Numbered from the stretch's first letter, positions 34,656-46,640 are shown. The stretch: DNA of 64,000 nucleotides from Maratus speciosus (GCA_963932465.1 OZ010794.1:215153748-215217747); one strand, 5' to 3'. The notes: a model not told the origin generated them from the sequence alone. Translations and numbers: made by a program.

Positions 34656-34663
34656 GTGTAATA

Positions 34664-35543
34664 TGTGGAATAAAGTATGTTTTTCGCAAATTTTCATATC
34701 TATCCCATTGTTTCCTGGAAAAATATGCATGCATTATAAAAATTATTACAATTACAAAATTATTAAAATTAAACAAAAATTCTATCTTAATTGAAACTAT
34801 AGTACCAATAAGTTATTAAATACTAAATTATTCTTTTAAACAATGCTTTGAAATTAACATTATACACACTTAAAATTACTGCCGATACGAAAATTGTTTT
34901 ATTCATCTACACACTATCCTATTTTTAAAATTATATAATTTTATTGTAGATAAAATGTATGTTGTGATGAAAATAAAGACGTAGGTGTGCAAATAATATT
35001 TAATTTACTGCTACCAATTTTTAGAAGTTGACATACGTGATTAAACCCGTGGGAAACATATGAATGACCGGGGGAGAGCTACGTTTTCACGGTTTTTTTA
35101 GAAAACTGAAAAAAATGTCTTATATTTGAAACGGCGTATTGCGCTTGCTGTTGAGTGTATACAAAAGTTGTAAATATGAAAGTTGTAGAGAATTTTATCC
35201 TCTTTAATATTGTATTTGACAAAAATCATGCTACGGCAACAGGTATCGAGATATTTAAAAAAAAATCAAAAAAGTCCCGAAATTTTGTTGTTTTTTGGCC
35301 ACAGAAAATTTAGCCTTAAGAAATTTTGTTGGAAAACTTGGTTTTTCCATGTTGGCATCATTCTAAACAAGTCAGAAAAAAATCTTCTACCCGATTTTTT
35401 GCAAGGTAAAATGTACATTTCACCTGGACTATAGCTATCCCTGTATATTTTCTCATAAACCACTCCTGGAATATTTCCAATCGAATGATACAATTTGGAA
35501 AAAAATCCACCGGGTAGTTTTTGCAAACACTCGAGCGGAACTT
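34664..35543. other. Unassigned AT-rich region
   Basis: Short overlapping frames on both strands at 35210-35526 look like chance. No repeat relative in the window was found. Confidence 0.35.
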
Positions 35544-35691
35544 TTAAAGCTTACTGCTTTATAATATATATATGATATGATATGAAATATAGCTTTTTCT
35601 TATTTACAAATAAATTTGTTTGTAAATTCAGTTGTCGATCATTCATTTACACATTTAAGAAATGGAAGTGCTTTGTACCTAAAAGGGTTAA
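35544..35691 (+). repeat. TTAA MITE family F-like, shortened
   Basis: TTAA at 35544-35547 and 35688-35691. Contains the clan core AATAAATTTGTTTGTAAATT and a right end TGTACCTAAAAGGGTTAA. Near the left end GATATGATATGA replaces the palindrome. Confidence 0.55.
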
Positions 35692-35903
35692 TGCATCAGT
35701 CCTGCTTTAAGAATCGTTGACTGTGCAAAACTGCCAAATATGTGGAATGATCTTTATTAAAGATTAAGGTTTTGTCGTATTACGAAAGGTTCGAAAATAG
35801 AACATTTCTAACTGAAAAAAAAAACAGGAAATTTTCTTCTATATTTTCATATACCACATACAATAATATGTGTAATAGTTTTTAAAAATATATATTTTTT
35901 TAA

Positions 35904-36078
35904 TCCGGCCATTCATTTCTGCTAATCTTGTATAATGAAATTTTTTAATATATCTTCTAATGCATGCTACTCGAAAATAATAAATTATTGAAAATCCGGC
36001 CATTCATTTGTGCTAATCCTGTATAATGAAAAATTGTAACGTATCTTCTAATGCATGCTACTCGAAAATAATAAATTA
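35904..36078. repeat. 89-bp tandem duplication
   Basis: Two copies start AATCCGGCCATTCATTT at about 35904 and 35993 and end CGAAAATAATAAATTA. A short minus-strand frame across them has no recognisable domain. Confidence 0.85.
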
Positions 36079-36321
36079 CGTAACACAAGTTCAGACTTCG
36101 ACAGGGAAATTTGTGCAGGATTTGGATTTTTAGGTGGGAGTAGAAATTGTTAACTAACAAGTGTAATTTTACTTGCTTATGTTGCATCGGGCTTGACAAG
36201 TTTTAACACATTCGCACAGCATCAAATATGAAAATTAATTAACAATATATACCCGAATCTAGTTAGATAACTTCTTTGTGTTTACCATTTCATGTTTGAA
36301 GTTTCCTCAAATCTACATAAT

Positions 36322-36905
36322 ATATAGATGCCAACTCTTCCGCTTTTTTGTACCACAAAAATTTAATAGAAAATTTTTCTTTATTTAATCGGCAGATTAG
36401 GGCAAAGCGATATAAGTAAGCGTCCTATCTTCAATGGCAGAAGTAACCGCAAGATTAAAAGCGAGGTCACATCAAACAAGGTCATGCGCCACGTAGCGGA
36501 TGGAGTGTGAACTACAAATAGATACCTAACTGTTTTCTTACTCAAACCACTAAAATTATAAAGTTTTTTTCACCTTGATTAATAACTGGAGTTCGTTTGC
36601 AAAGCCGAAGCAAGCTTCGTGGTGTCAAGTGCATGTGGATGCCCCTCTCGCTACGCCATTATTTTGCTATAAATGTGGCAAACAAAATTCGCTTCCGTGA
36701 ATGACTAAATATTTAGAAAATACACGCCACACGCGTATGTGAATTATCACTCCGTCCACAAGGTGGCGCTACTGTGTTAATTTACGCCTGATTCCAGCAT
36801 TAAGTTTGTTCGCTTACTTATAACGCTTTGGATTAGGGCGTTATAGATAGCTAAAATTTACTGTACAATTTTTGTGGTACGAAAATCGTAATAACTGGCC
36901 GCTAT
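36322..36905. repeat. CATAGCTGCCAAC-type MITE split by a hAT MITE
   Basis: The left arm (TAGATGCCAACTCTTCCGCT, TACCACAAAAATTTAATAG) and right arm (TTTTTGTGGTACGAAAATCG) pair across the 428-bp insertion 36403-36830. Internal blocks match 58422-58571 (ACCACAAAAATTT). Confidence 0.7.
36403..36830. repeat. hAT MITE nested in the previous element, 428 bp
   Basis: Ends CAAAGCGATATAAGTAAGCG and, inverted, CAAAGCGTTATAAGTAAGCG. Exact 8-bp duplication GATTAGGG at 36395-36402 and 36831-36838. The interior is less AT-rich and contains CCACAAGGTGGCGCTACTG at about 36765, a strong CTCF-like match. Confidence 0.92.
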
Positions 36906-37008
36906 AATATACCACAGAATTTTATAAAACAATTAATCTAATAATTGATTTGCAAAATTGCTTGATTTTTTTATTCAGATTGCTTATAAGGCGTGATACC
37001 AACGGAGT

Positions 37009-37080
37009 GAAAAAGTGTCCAAACGCAGATTCGAATGGCCCAGATTCGAATCTTGGCCTGGACACTTTTCACTTTTTCAT
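37009..37080. repeat. Stem-loop, about 70 nt
   Basis: AGTGAAAAAGTGTCCA pairs with TGGACACTTTTCACTTTTT. The loop contains AGATTCGAAT twice. Possibly the remains of a MITE or of a tRNA-like T-arm; function unknown. Confidence 0.55.
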
Positions 37081-37138
37081 GAATGAAAAGAAGTATTTTG
37101 TACATTAAAAAAAAAGACTTTATGCATCATTAAAATTT

Positions 37139-37549
37139 TTAACACTAGAACTACATTGAGCCGTCATTTTGACGTTTACCATATGAATATGGTTCGGTTC
37201 AAATCAGAAATTTGATTATGAAATAAGTTTTAACCCTAGATCTACCGGGAATTTTATTCAAGTTTTAATAAAACGTTCTACACCAGAATTTTTATTTAAA
37301 ACTATTTAACTTATTTATTTACCTTATTTTTGTCTGGTTTATATACTTAGTTTATTTTAAAGAAATTTCTGGTTTGAATGAATATTTTGTATGTACCTGT
37401 CGGGTCCAATGGACCCGTCTGGTAGACGGAGGGTTAATGATACAAAGGAGGAAATCGTAAATAATAAAATTAAACTGTTTTAAATCAAAATTCTGGTGTG
37501 AAATATTTTTATAAAACTTTACTCAAATTTCCGGTAGTACTAGCATTAA
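37139..37549 (+). repeat. TTAA MITE family H, copy 1 (hosts a family G MITE)
   Basis: TTAA at 37139-37142 and 37546-37549. Ends TTAACACTAGAACTAC and, inverted, TTAATGCTAGTACTACCGG. Palindrome CGTCATTTTGACG at 37162-37174. Removing the nested copy leaves about 207 bp, the same as copy 2 at 8061. Confidence 0.82.
37230..37437 (-). repeat. TTAA MITE family G, copy 1
   Basis: TTAA at 37230-37233 and 37434-37437, inserted in a TTAA of the family H copy. The right end holds the palindrome CGGGTCCAATGGACCCG (37401-37417), 20 bp inside. Copy 2 at 52191 is about 90% identical by eye with the same palindrome. Confidence 0.9.
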
Positions 37550-37564
37550 TTGATTTTGTATTTT

Positions 37565-37727
37565 GTCGATCGGAAAGTCGTTTCGTGTTGGAAAAATAAA
37601 TTCGTACCGGCATATTCTGCCCGGTAACTATTAGACATTAGATATTGGAATTAACGTGTAGTAAATAAATGGTAGAATTTTCCGCTACGAATTGATTTTC
37701 CCAACAGGACACGACTTTCTGATCGAC
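37565..37727. repeat. Inverted-repeat MITE, 163 bp
   Basis: Arms GTCGATCGGAAAGTCGTTTC and, inverted, GTCGATCAGAAAGTCGTGTC, continuing through AATTCGTA(C/G)CGG, about 45 bp in all. No target duplication found. Confidence 0.75.
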
Positions 37728-38213
37728 CCAATACGTTTACCCTTAAATTCATAGTGTAACTCGGGAGTTTCATGATTTTGTTTGCCATTTGACGCTTTCT
37801 ATTGGTCTTTTGGTAAACTGTTACTTGCGTGTGGTAACATGCATTTAATGTCGTGAATTGTTCTCATTTGTTATAACGGTGACTTTATAACTCCTTTTGT
37901 TGATACTGCTTGCAATATATACTCGACTGGCTGTTTTCTATAATTATAAGGTAGTAATTATTAATTAAGCAAAATATCAAAAGCATTATAACAATTATCA
38001 TATTGTTGACTAGTTGTTATCATGCCGTGTAAACGATTCAAAGTAAGCATAATTTAAAATTATTATTTTTTGAGCAATTTTTATTATGTAACTCAGGAGT
38101 AATATTATGACATTATGCCTAACAAAAGCATAAATATTTTTTTCACTATTTTTCTAGTAGATACTTAACAAAAATAGACTCAATTATAATGCTTTCCGAA
38201 CAAAATAGATGCA
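37728..38213. other. Unassigned
   Basis: No recognisable gene, repeat relative or inverted structure. Confidence 0.35.
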
Positions 38214-38424
38214 TTAACCCTTTCAGGAGCAAGACACAATAAAATGTTGAAATGAATGAATGACACCGGAATTTACCAACAAATTTATTTTGAAACATGA
38301 AAAAGCTATATTTCACATATATCATAAATAGGAAATTTTACACCCAAAATTCTGGTGCAAAGTGGCATTTCGGAATTAAAATTAATTGGTTTCATAAACA
38401 TACAACAGCACTTCAAAGGGTTAA
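38214..38424 (+). repeat. TTAA MITE family F, copy 1
   Basis: TTAA at 38214-38217 and 38421-38424. Ends TTAACCCTTTCAGGAGCAAG and, inverted, TTAACCCTTTGAAGTGC. Contains the clan core ACACCGGAATTTACCAACAA. The palindrome position near the right end has decayed. Confidence 0.8.
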
Positions 38425-38639
38425 AGGGTTTATACAGAATTTCTGTGAAATATAAAACAACTATTTCTAAACATTTTTACTGCTGGAATATTTCTTTGCC
38501 TGTAATCAGCGGTTGGGAAGAGCAATATTAAAATGTGCTTTAACCTAAAAAATAATCAGTGAAAGACAATGAAATGACAAAAGGATTTTGTAAAATTTAT
38601 TCTTCCCTGTAACATAGCTAGAAGATAGTTTATGATGTT

Positions 38640-38844
38640 TAACATCTTCGGGACGAGCGTCTTTTACGGAATTTTTAATCTTTAATCACCGGTTTTTCAT
38701 AACATAAATTTTTGCCTAGTTAAATCGGGAAAATGCTCGGATTAAATAATGAAAAAAAAAAAAAAAAAAATACTGATGAGGATAATCACGGATTCTGAGT
38801 ACTTTACACGGCTCATACATTGGTCGCTCGTCCCCAAGGGTTAA
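38640..38844 (-). repeat. TTAA MITE family D, copy 2
   Basis: TTAA at 38640-38643 and 38841-38844. Ends TTAACATCTTCGGGACGAGC and, inverted, TTAACCCTTGGGGACGAGCG. The right palindrome is degenerate. Repeat B copy 1 lacks the insertion at 8500, which shows the empty site. Confidence 0.85.
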
Positions 38845-40643
38845 GAATGAGATGCAATAAACTCCAAAGAACCCGATTAGGACCTTTAGTAACTGCGCTT
38901 ACAAAAGTTAACATTAACGTCGCTGTTGTTATTGTTCGAGATGATTGTTGAATCCGAGAGCAATCAGAATTATTATAGATGGATGGTCGTTGAATCCGAG
39001 AGCAATCTGAATTATTGTACATGTAACTGGGTTCCATCAACAAGTTGGTATCAAAATTTGATCTCCATATGTCTTTGTTCTAAGTTTGTTCTTAGACGCC
39101 TCATAACAGAACAACAGGAAGTTCGTCTGTACTTTTGTTGGATGTTACTACACCGTGAATACATGATCTACGCTTGACAGAAATATGGCGACTGCTGCCG
39201 GCAGATTTTTTTCAGAGTGTGCGCGAATTTTTGCACCTTTGAATTCAAATGCTAGCAATTTCTAAAAGAAGTATATTTCGCTTTCTTTTTTCTGAGATTC
39301 AATTAGGCGAAGAATGCGCTAAGAAAATACTGGTATGTAATTCTAAGAGAATGGACTAAAACTGAATAAAATCTGCCTACAACTTCCTCCGTTATAGTGT
39401 CAGCGTGTGGCCTTATATTCAGAGTACGGTAGTTTGTGTAAAAGTCCAAATCAGAATACAACAAAGTAACAAGTAAGAAAAATTATGCGTTAAGCATAGA
39501 TTATGAAACACTTTCCAACACTTCCTGAATGCTTTAAAAAAACGTCGTTATTTAGGGAAATAAGGTATATAAGAGAAGTAAGAAAACATTTTAGAAAACG
39601 CATGAAACATTTGAAATTGAATTCTTTTGAACAGCCCTGTATTTGATCTGTAGGTTGATATATATGTACTATATAATGGGGAAACTTAGTTTAGCGAAAA
39701 AACGCATAACAGGTTGAAATTTATCTTTCAGCAATTTATACTAATAGATCAAAACACACTTGCATATATTTGTACAGCCCTTTAGTTAACCTAGTACCTT
39801 TATTACACGCCACTAATTAGCTAAAGTTTAATTCAAAGAAAAACCCTCTTAAAACTACTAAAATCACATATCCAGAAATTATCATTTATAGACGGCCATG
39901 TATCCAATTCTTTGCTTCACCCTGTATATCCTTTTATCGATGTTCTACAAACATTTCTTAGTAAACCAAATGCAGTTCCGTGTAAAAATGCATAATTCAT
40001 TTAAAAACCACCTTTAATAATTTAAAAACCATCTTAATAATTTAGCATAATTAAAATACGCCCCAAACAATTGCCTCCACCCCTATATCGTTATGTAACG
40101 GAATTCTTTTGTGTGGCCCTGTAAATGAATAATATTTATTATTTGCACCGCATATTCTCCAGAATGCATATTTTAGTGCACTTCATAAATGCATATCAAT
40201 TTTATTATGTTTGAAAGCATGTAACATCATTAAAAATCATTTTAAACGATTTTTTTCCATAGGCCGTAATGTAACGGAAAAATTTTGACTGATCCTCTAA
40301 ATGAACTAAACATGCTAGAAACTGTATTTGAAATAGGGATCGTGCTATGGTAGAGGTCACTAACATCCAAAAATTTCAGAACAATCCGAATATATATATA
40401 CGAGGGTTAGAGCGCGGACAGACGTCCAGACAAACCGAAGTCATAAACACTTTTCAACTTTTTTGGAAAGTGTTAAAAATGAAGCAATTCAAGGGATGCA
40501 GTCATACTGAATTTAAGTTTTATGGATGGAAATCTAAGTTACCATTTAAAAATGACGATTTTTCATTATGAAATACTTTCTCGTCCTGAAATTTAGAGTC
40601 TTGACCAATGAATAAAGGGTTTTTTTTTATTGAATTGTGCTTA

Positions 40644-40853
40644 TTAACCTCTTGAGGAGCAAGTAATTTCACTACTGAAATATCGAATTCACACCGGAAT
40701 CTTTCAAAAATTTGACTGCCAAATAAGGAAAAGCAATTTTACGGCTTTTTTCCACCAAAGTTAGAAAGTAAAATTCAATAATTTTTTTGGGTGTAAATAT
40801 TCATTAATAGTAGGTGGGACATAATACATCCCACCGCCCCTCAAGGAGATAAA
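40644..40853 (-). repeat. TTAA MITE family A, copy 3
   Basis: Inverted relative to copies 1 and 2. Left TTAA at 40644-40647; the right one is mutated (GATAAAG). The palindrome at 40813-40835 has outer arms GGTGGGA and TCCCACC with central changes. Confidence 0.8.
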
Positions 40854-41737
40854 GTATAAAAGTAATGAAATTAGAAACATTTGTTTCTTTTTTATCAATA
40901 TTACCAGTAAAAACTTATATGTATTGTATTCAGTTGCAATGTACGAGTATTTAGTTCAGTGATCTATTAACAAATTTCCTCAAAAGTAGTTACATACTTA
41001 ATCACTTTACACATAATATTCTTACACACGAAAACAAAGACTAAATCCGTTTCAGTTAACATAGATGTAATGCAATAAATCTAGAATAGATAATATAGAA
41101 ATTATAAAATAAAATAAGAAGGACTTAAGTTTACACAAGACAATTGTAAAGACATTGTGTAAAATTTCAAACGCATGATATAATTTAAATTATCTTATTT
41201 ATAACAGCAAAATTGAATTATAGGCAAAATTGAATTATGGGTAAAATTGAATCATTAGAATTATTGTATACTAAAAAGTGTGTTAAAGAGTGGATGAATC
41301 CTATGTTTTTCATAATGAAAGGTAACAGTTTTTGCATAATTAATGCATTGATTGCTCTTTATCGTCTACGTGAACAAAGTCACGGTTAACAGTTAGCAGA
41401 TATTAAAAGAATAAAGCATAAATAGATTTCGAAAGTTTGTTGGTTTATCCACTTTGGCGATAGAGATGCTGGTTAGTGATAGAGTATCACAACAGATTTT
41501 CGTGTAATTTCGCCATCTTGTCGGAATCTAGAGTAAAATTACACACCGAAACTTCCTGCTTAACGTTATTCGTGTCCAGGAATCACATTCCTGAACATCA
41601 CTTGATTTAGTTAAAAAGATTAAATATTCACATTAAACGGTTGAGAAATGTTTAGAAAACATGTGTTGCTTTACAAATATTCTGGTGTGAAATTTATAAT
41701 AAATTGTTCGTATTAATTAAGAGGAACTGACATGACT

Positions 41738-41954
41738 TTAACCCCTTAAGGCTCGAATTAAATTACGGTTGAATAATTCAAATTGCTTATTTGCACCACT
41801 TTTATGAAAAAGAAATATTCAGCTTATTTAATGACAGGTAAAACGGTACTGAAATATAGCCAATTTCACTATTTTATAAAACTGGTGGGAATCAAACAAT
41901 TTGAGTAAAAGACGCAGCCCGAGAATATCTCGGGAGCGAGAATTAAGGTGTTAA
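41738..41954 (-). repeat. TTAA MITE family B, copy 2
   Basis: TTAA at 41738-41741 and 41951-41954. The palindrome CCCGAGAATATCTCGGG (41918-41934) has a 7-bp stem. In copy 4 the same position reads CCCGTGAATATGACGGG, so paired bases differ together. Confidence 0.88.
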
Positions 41955-41989
41955 AATAGTGAAGCTGCAACTGTAACAGGTTTTGCAGG

Positions 41990-42154
41990 GATTAATTACC
42001 GTCGGTGTCATAGCTGCCAACTTTCCACTAATCTTCCGTAATGTCTGGATTAATTTGACATAGGTTAACCACATTTCGAACCAGAAAATTTATTTCATGA
42101 ATGCTTACGTTTTTAATTCCAGGTTTCTGCGTTGAACATATTTATTTTAATTTC

Positions 42155-42189
<35 letters not shown>

Positions 42190-42596
42190 TTCGAAACATA
42201 TTAAACCAGGGTCAAATTAACACAAATATTACGGAAGATTACTTTGAGGTTGGTACCTACGGTCGGTGGAAACTTCAACAAGTAAATCTATATAGAAATT
42301 TTCTCCTTATTTAAACGCCTTATTAATGCAAAATTCCAGTCATAAATAAGGACAAAAAAGATTTTCAGATTTACTGGTGGAAGTTTACTTTGGCGGAAGT
42401 TAGGCCCTTTGTTTCCGCAGTACTGTGAAAGTTAGTGAAACAAGCTAACTGTTTTACCAGGTAAACTGACACCGGTAAAAACAAATAGAAAATTTTATCA
42501 TATTTGTGAGAAAATATTTCCATGAAAAAGACGCTTAAATAAGACGAAAATTTTCATTCAGTTTCACTGGTGGAAATTTTGCCCCGGTGGTAATCA
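41990..42596. repeat. Two family M MITEs, the first split by another MITE
   Basis: 41990-42414 is a family M copy (AATTACCGTCGGTG on the left; TTTACTGGTGGAAGTTTACT on the right) interrupted by 42008-42261. 42465-42596 is the next copy (TGACACCGGTAAAA; GGTGGAAATTTTGCCCCGGT). Confidence 0.65.
42008..42261. repeat. CATAGCTGCCAAC-type MITE inside family M
   Basis: Left TCATAGCTGCCAAC and AATCTTCCGTAAT pair with ATTACGGAAGATT and GGTTGG on the right. GTCGGTG flanks both sides (42001-42007, 42262-42268). An A run of about 28 lies inside at 42158-42186. Confidence 0.75.
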
Positions 42597-42802
42597 AATA
42601 TTCTAAATTCGATTTAAAAAAAACAGCCGTCACCTTGTGATAACCTCCTCAGTTACTTCTCTCGCAACTGGTAAACAGTACGCTATATGTCTGCTGCTCT
42701 TTATTCATAACTCCATTGTGCGGATTATACCAGATTTTTTTTTTCAGTGCATCCCAGAACAACATAAGCACACAATTTATGATAAATTTTAATTTATTTT
42801 AT

Positions 42803-42985
42803 TCAACCCCTTAATGGTAGCATTAAATTACGGTTTAAAAATTCAATTTGCTTATTGGCACTACTTTTTTGAAAAAGAAATATTCACCTTATTCAATGAC
42901 CAGTAAAATGATACTATAATAAAGCTTATTACACTAGTTTATAAAATTGGTTTGAATCAAGCAAATCTGAATAAATCTAAAAAAG
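42803..42985 (-). repeat. TTAA MITE family B, copy 3, truncated
   Basis: Begins TCAACCCCTTAATGGTAGCA (TTAA mutated to TCAA) and follows the family to about 42985, where the right end with the palindrome is missing. Confidence 0.65.
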
Positions 42986-43342
42986 ACACCTATAAAAGAT
43001 TTTTTTAAACGTTTGAACGGATCGTACATTTTGGATATCAGTATTTTTTTTTGTTACCAGATTAATTTTCTGCGAGGAAATCAGTCAAATAAAACTGTTG
43101 TTTAAATTAAGGGGGCTGTGCAAGATACTCTTGTCATATGAGTGCCATTCATAGCGTCTCTGTATTGTCTGTGTAACAAATTGTTTTTAGTAGCCATTGT
43201 TTTTGAACGCGTACTTTCTGTTTGTCTCACTGTTACCGAAACATGCGAAAAAAGACCTAGAATTCAAGGAGCGGTGGTCGTCGTTAACCTCCCAGCAGTT
43301 GAAAATTCTGTCTCCTTAACATTTTGTGAACATAATACTCGT

Positions 43343-43555
43343 TTAACCCTTTCAGAGCAAGGTACTTCGTAAAATGTTGAAATAATTTAATGACACCAGG
43401 TTTTACAAGAAAATTTATTTTTAAACATGTAAAAGCCTATTTTCGCGTATTTACTAAATGTGAAATTTTCATTAAAAAATTCGGGTGCCAATGTGGCAAT
43501 TAGGGATTAAAATTATTTGATGCCATAGTGGCATCACCGCCCTTCAAGGGGTTAA
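43343..43555 (+). repeat. TTAA MITE family F, copy 2
   Basis: TTAA at 43343-43346 and 43552-43555. Palindrome TGATGCCATAGTGGCATCA at 43518-43536, about 16 bp inside the right end. A second palindrome, TGCCAATGTGGCA, with the same half-site TGCCA, lies about 30 bp further in. Confidence 0.85.
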
Positions 43556-43569
43556 AGTCAGGGTTACGT

Positions 43570-45631
43570 TAAAAAAATTCATCCTGTTTACCGGTTTGTT
43601 AACTTACAATCAAATATTTAAAATAAACTTTTTGGTGACTTTTGAATTATATGCAAAAATATATTTTAACGAATATAAACACTAAACAGCTGAATTTTAG
43701 GGATGAATCATTCTTAAAGTAAGGCGAGTTGTACAGGTAGAGTAAAAGATAGAATGGAAAATAGTTAGATATAAATTACCTCCAAATTTGAAAAAATTTG
43801 AAAAAATGAACATAAACACGAAAAATCCATGTTTTGATAGATGGTTTTCTATTAAAGATTTAAATGGCATTAAGCTGTGAAGTACTCTTAGAAAGAATGA
43901 ATAATTTCAATACTTATTTTTTTTTTTTTTTATTTAAACATGTGTGACACATTGTTGGAAAGATAAATGTTGAAACTATTTAATGATATAAAAAAGTAAA
44001 AATCGATTTTTTGGTTGAATTTTGCATTCCCGGTCCCCTTAAAACGTTGTTTATTTTGACAGAAACTCCATAACACAGAAGAAAATGTAAATCATGTAAA
44101 AAAGACAGGTCTCCGATAACGGGAAACACCAAGAAAAATATAAATATCGTTGATTGAAAATACTAAAATTTGCAAAATTATATTTATTTAAGAATATTTT
44201 TAACGAGTACCGCAAAATGTGATAAAGACTCTGTGGAATATATGTTTTTAATTATGGAGAATATCAGTTTTTCCACAATTAATCATTGATTCCCCTTTAC
44301 TGTCTACGTGAACAAAGTCACAGTTAACAATTAGTAGATATATAAAAAATACAAACAAATTTCATATGCATAGGCAAATTTCAGAAGCTTGTTAGTTTAT
44401 TCATTTTGTCTTTAGATAGTTTTTTATTCATAGCTCATTATTTATTTACACCAATGTTGCAATGGGCTGCTTTTGTTTTTAAATTCAGATTTCTTGATTG
44501 GCACCACTTTTCTGAAATGGGAAAATTCCGCTTGTTTTCGCGAATTTTGCTATAATCTAAATTATTATAATTATTATTAATAGTATATTTACTATATATT
44601 ATAAATATTATTAATACTATATTCTAAAAAGTGGTGCCAATCAAAAAATCTGATGTTTATCCATTTTTCGGACGCTTTCAGTTAAAAGAAAATTCTAATA
44701 TTTTCTTCTTCTTTATTACATAAAAAATGTATGAAATAATTATCTATAAATGTCTTTATCTGTTACTGAGATATGATAGCATAAGATGGATATTTACTTG
44801 CTTAAGGGAAGGCTTTTTTCGGCATTTTTAAATTTTTCGTATTTCAAGATGACGGAATTTAAAAAGTGATTTTATTTGTATTTTTTCTGTTAAAGACCTA
44901 AATAAACATGCCCTAATCTTAGCTTGTTGACTTCTTTGAAATACGCATATTTTTTAAAATTTTGAAATTACGTGTTCAAGCCTATTTTTTATGCATGTTT
45001 TTAAAGTAAAAATTATAGGACGATAGGCACGAATGGATGCATACTTTAACTAGTCATTTTGGGGACAGTTATTTATGTAAAGTCCTTTTCAAGATTATTA
45101 TAAAAAAAGTTGTTTTTAAGCCTCACATACGATTACTCTTAAATTATTATTAATAATAATTGTAATTATATTAGTCTCTGTAAAGAAATAAATATAATTA
45201 TTTAGTAGTTCATAAAAATACTAATTATAGTACATACAATTTAAAGCCCTTTTTTAATGTAAATTTAGACAAATCATATAAATTATACTATTACAAATAT
45301 TATGCATATTCCCATAATTAGTACGTTTACATTTTCTCAAATAAATACGAAAATATTTTAGAATATTTTTTTTGCTATTTTTTCAGTATCTTAAAGCGAT
45401 TTTACCGTCAAATTTGAAAAAAAAAAAAACAAAAACAAAGAATCAGGGTGAAATTATTTAATTCGTTCCCGAGAATGACACTCTTGAGCATTACTTGATT
45501 TTCCAGATAAAGGATACTCAACCACGGCAGTCATGCGAGATCTTTACTAAACGTACGATGTTTCGAGTAATTTCTGGTGTGAATTATTTAATAAATCGTT
45601 CGTATCATTTAAGCAATTTTGCGCGAAACGT

Positions 45632-45685
<54 letters not shown>

Positions 45686-45800
45686 TTAATGCATCCCGAA
45701 ACTACATAAACACACAATTTTGATAACTTTCAGTTAATTTAATTTAAACAGTTACAGAATCTGTTGAAAATTATTCAAGCACGAAGTTGAAACACATTTC
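43570..45800 (+). repeat. Repeat B, copy 3 (partial), with simple repeats
   Basis: 43600-43790 matches 17750-17970. 44200-44400 matches 41290-41470 (TACGTGAACAAAGTCAC). 45450-45720 matches 11745-11950 and 41580-41720 (GAGCATTACTTGATT; GCGAGATCTTTAC; ACTACATAAACACACAAT). A diverged relative of the 24.6-kb hAT MITE lies at 44453-44655. 44660-45440 is unassigned. (TA)n then T(n) at 45640-45690. Confidence 0.55.
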
Positions 45801-45817
45801 CCGGGATTAATTTATCC

Positions 45818-46034
45818 TTAACCCTTTAACGCTCGAATTAAATTACGGTTGAATAATTCAAATTGCTTATTGGCACCACTTTTATGGAAAAGAAATATTC
45901 ATCTTATTTAATGACAGGAAAAACGAAACTACAATATAGCCAATTTCATTATTTTATAAAACTGTTGGGAATCAAACAATATGAGTAAAAGACACAGCCC
46001 GTGAATATGACGGGAGCGATAATTAAGGGGTTAA
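45818..46034 (-). repeat. TTAA MITE family B, copy 4
   Basis: TTAA at 45818-45821 and 46031-46034. Palindrome CCCGTGAATATGACGGG at 45998-46014. Confidence 0.88.
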
Positions 46035-46043
46035 TTCACAGCC

Positions 46044-46152
46044 TTAACCCCTTCACGGTCGCTTAATATTTGGAAAAACAATAAAAAAAGTACCGATTTA
46101 TTTTATTACAGAAATTGAATAATTACAAGGTTTCTAAATAAAATATGTAATT

Positions 46153-46188
<36 letters not shown>

Positions 46189-46640
46189 GCGAAAAAAAAG
46201 AAGTTATAGAACAAATTCATATTTGTAGAAAAGCCATCATGCGAGAATTCTGTGTCTTAATGTCTGTTTTACACTGCACAAATTAATGCGAATAAAAGCT
46301 TTATTTTTCACATCTTAGATCTTTATTTATCGTCATCACACACATTTTTACAAAAAACATTTGAAATAATGTATATACATTACATTTTGATTATTAATAA
46401 TTTTTGAGTGCTACATATTTCGAAACATGCAATAGAAAGCCCGACATTACAGTCAACGAAAAAGTCTAAATCCGAACGGAACTATTCAAAGACTTCACAC
46501 CGAAATGCCAGTTAAATTTTTCTGGTTTCAGAAGTTTTTTCCAGCAATAAATCTCCAGCCCGGAAATATGACGGGAGCGAGAAATAACGAACGACACCTC
46601 AGCCCGTGATATTGACGGGAGCGAGAATTAAGGGGTTCAA
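46044..46640 (-). repeat. TTAA element family B, long version
   Basis: Starts TTAACCCCTTCACGGTCG at 46044 and ends with the family B right end (CCCGTGATATTGACGGG, then GAATTAAGGGGTTCAA). At about 597 bp it is almost three times the other copies. A second palindrome-like block, CCCGGAAATATGACGGG, lies 45 bp before the end. A T run lies near 46155-46184. May be closer to the parent element. No transposase frame seen. Confidence 0.65.

Larger units (their letters stand above)
38490..43130 (+). repeat. Repeat B, copy 2
   Basis: Collinear with 8330-14345. Differences are mostly insertions: family D at 38640, A at 40644, B at 41738 and 42803 here, against A, B, C, the dimeric tRNA-like element and the CATAGC MITE there. 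No coding frame of note; the frames at 38813-39177 and 40347-40571 are chance. Confidence 0.65.
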
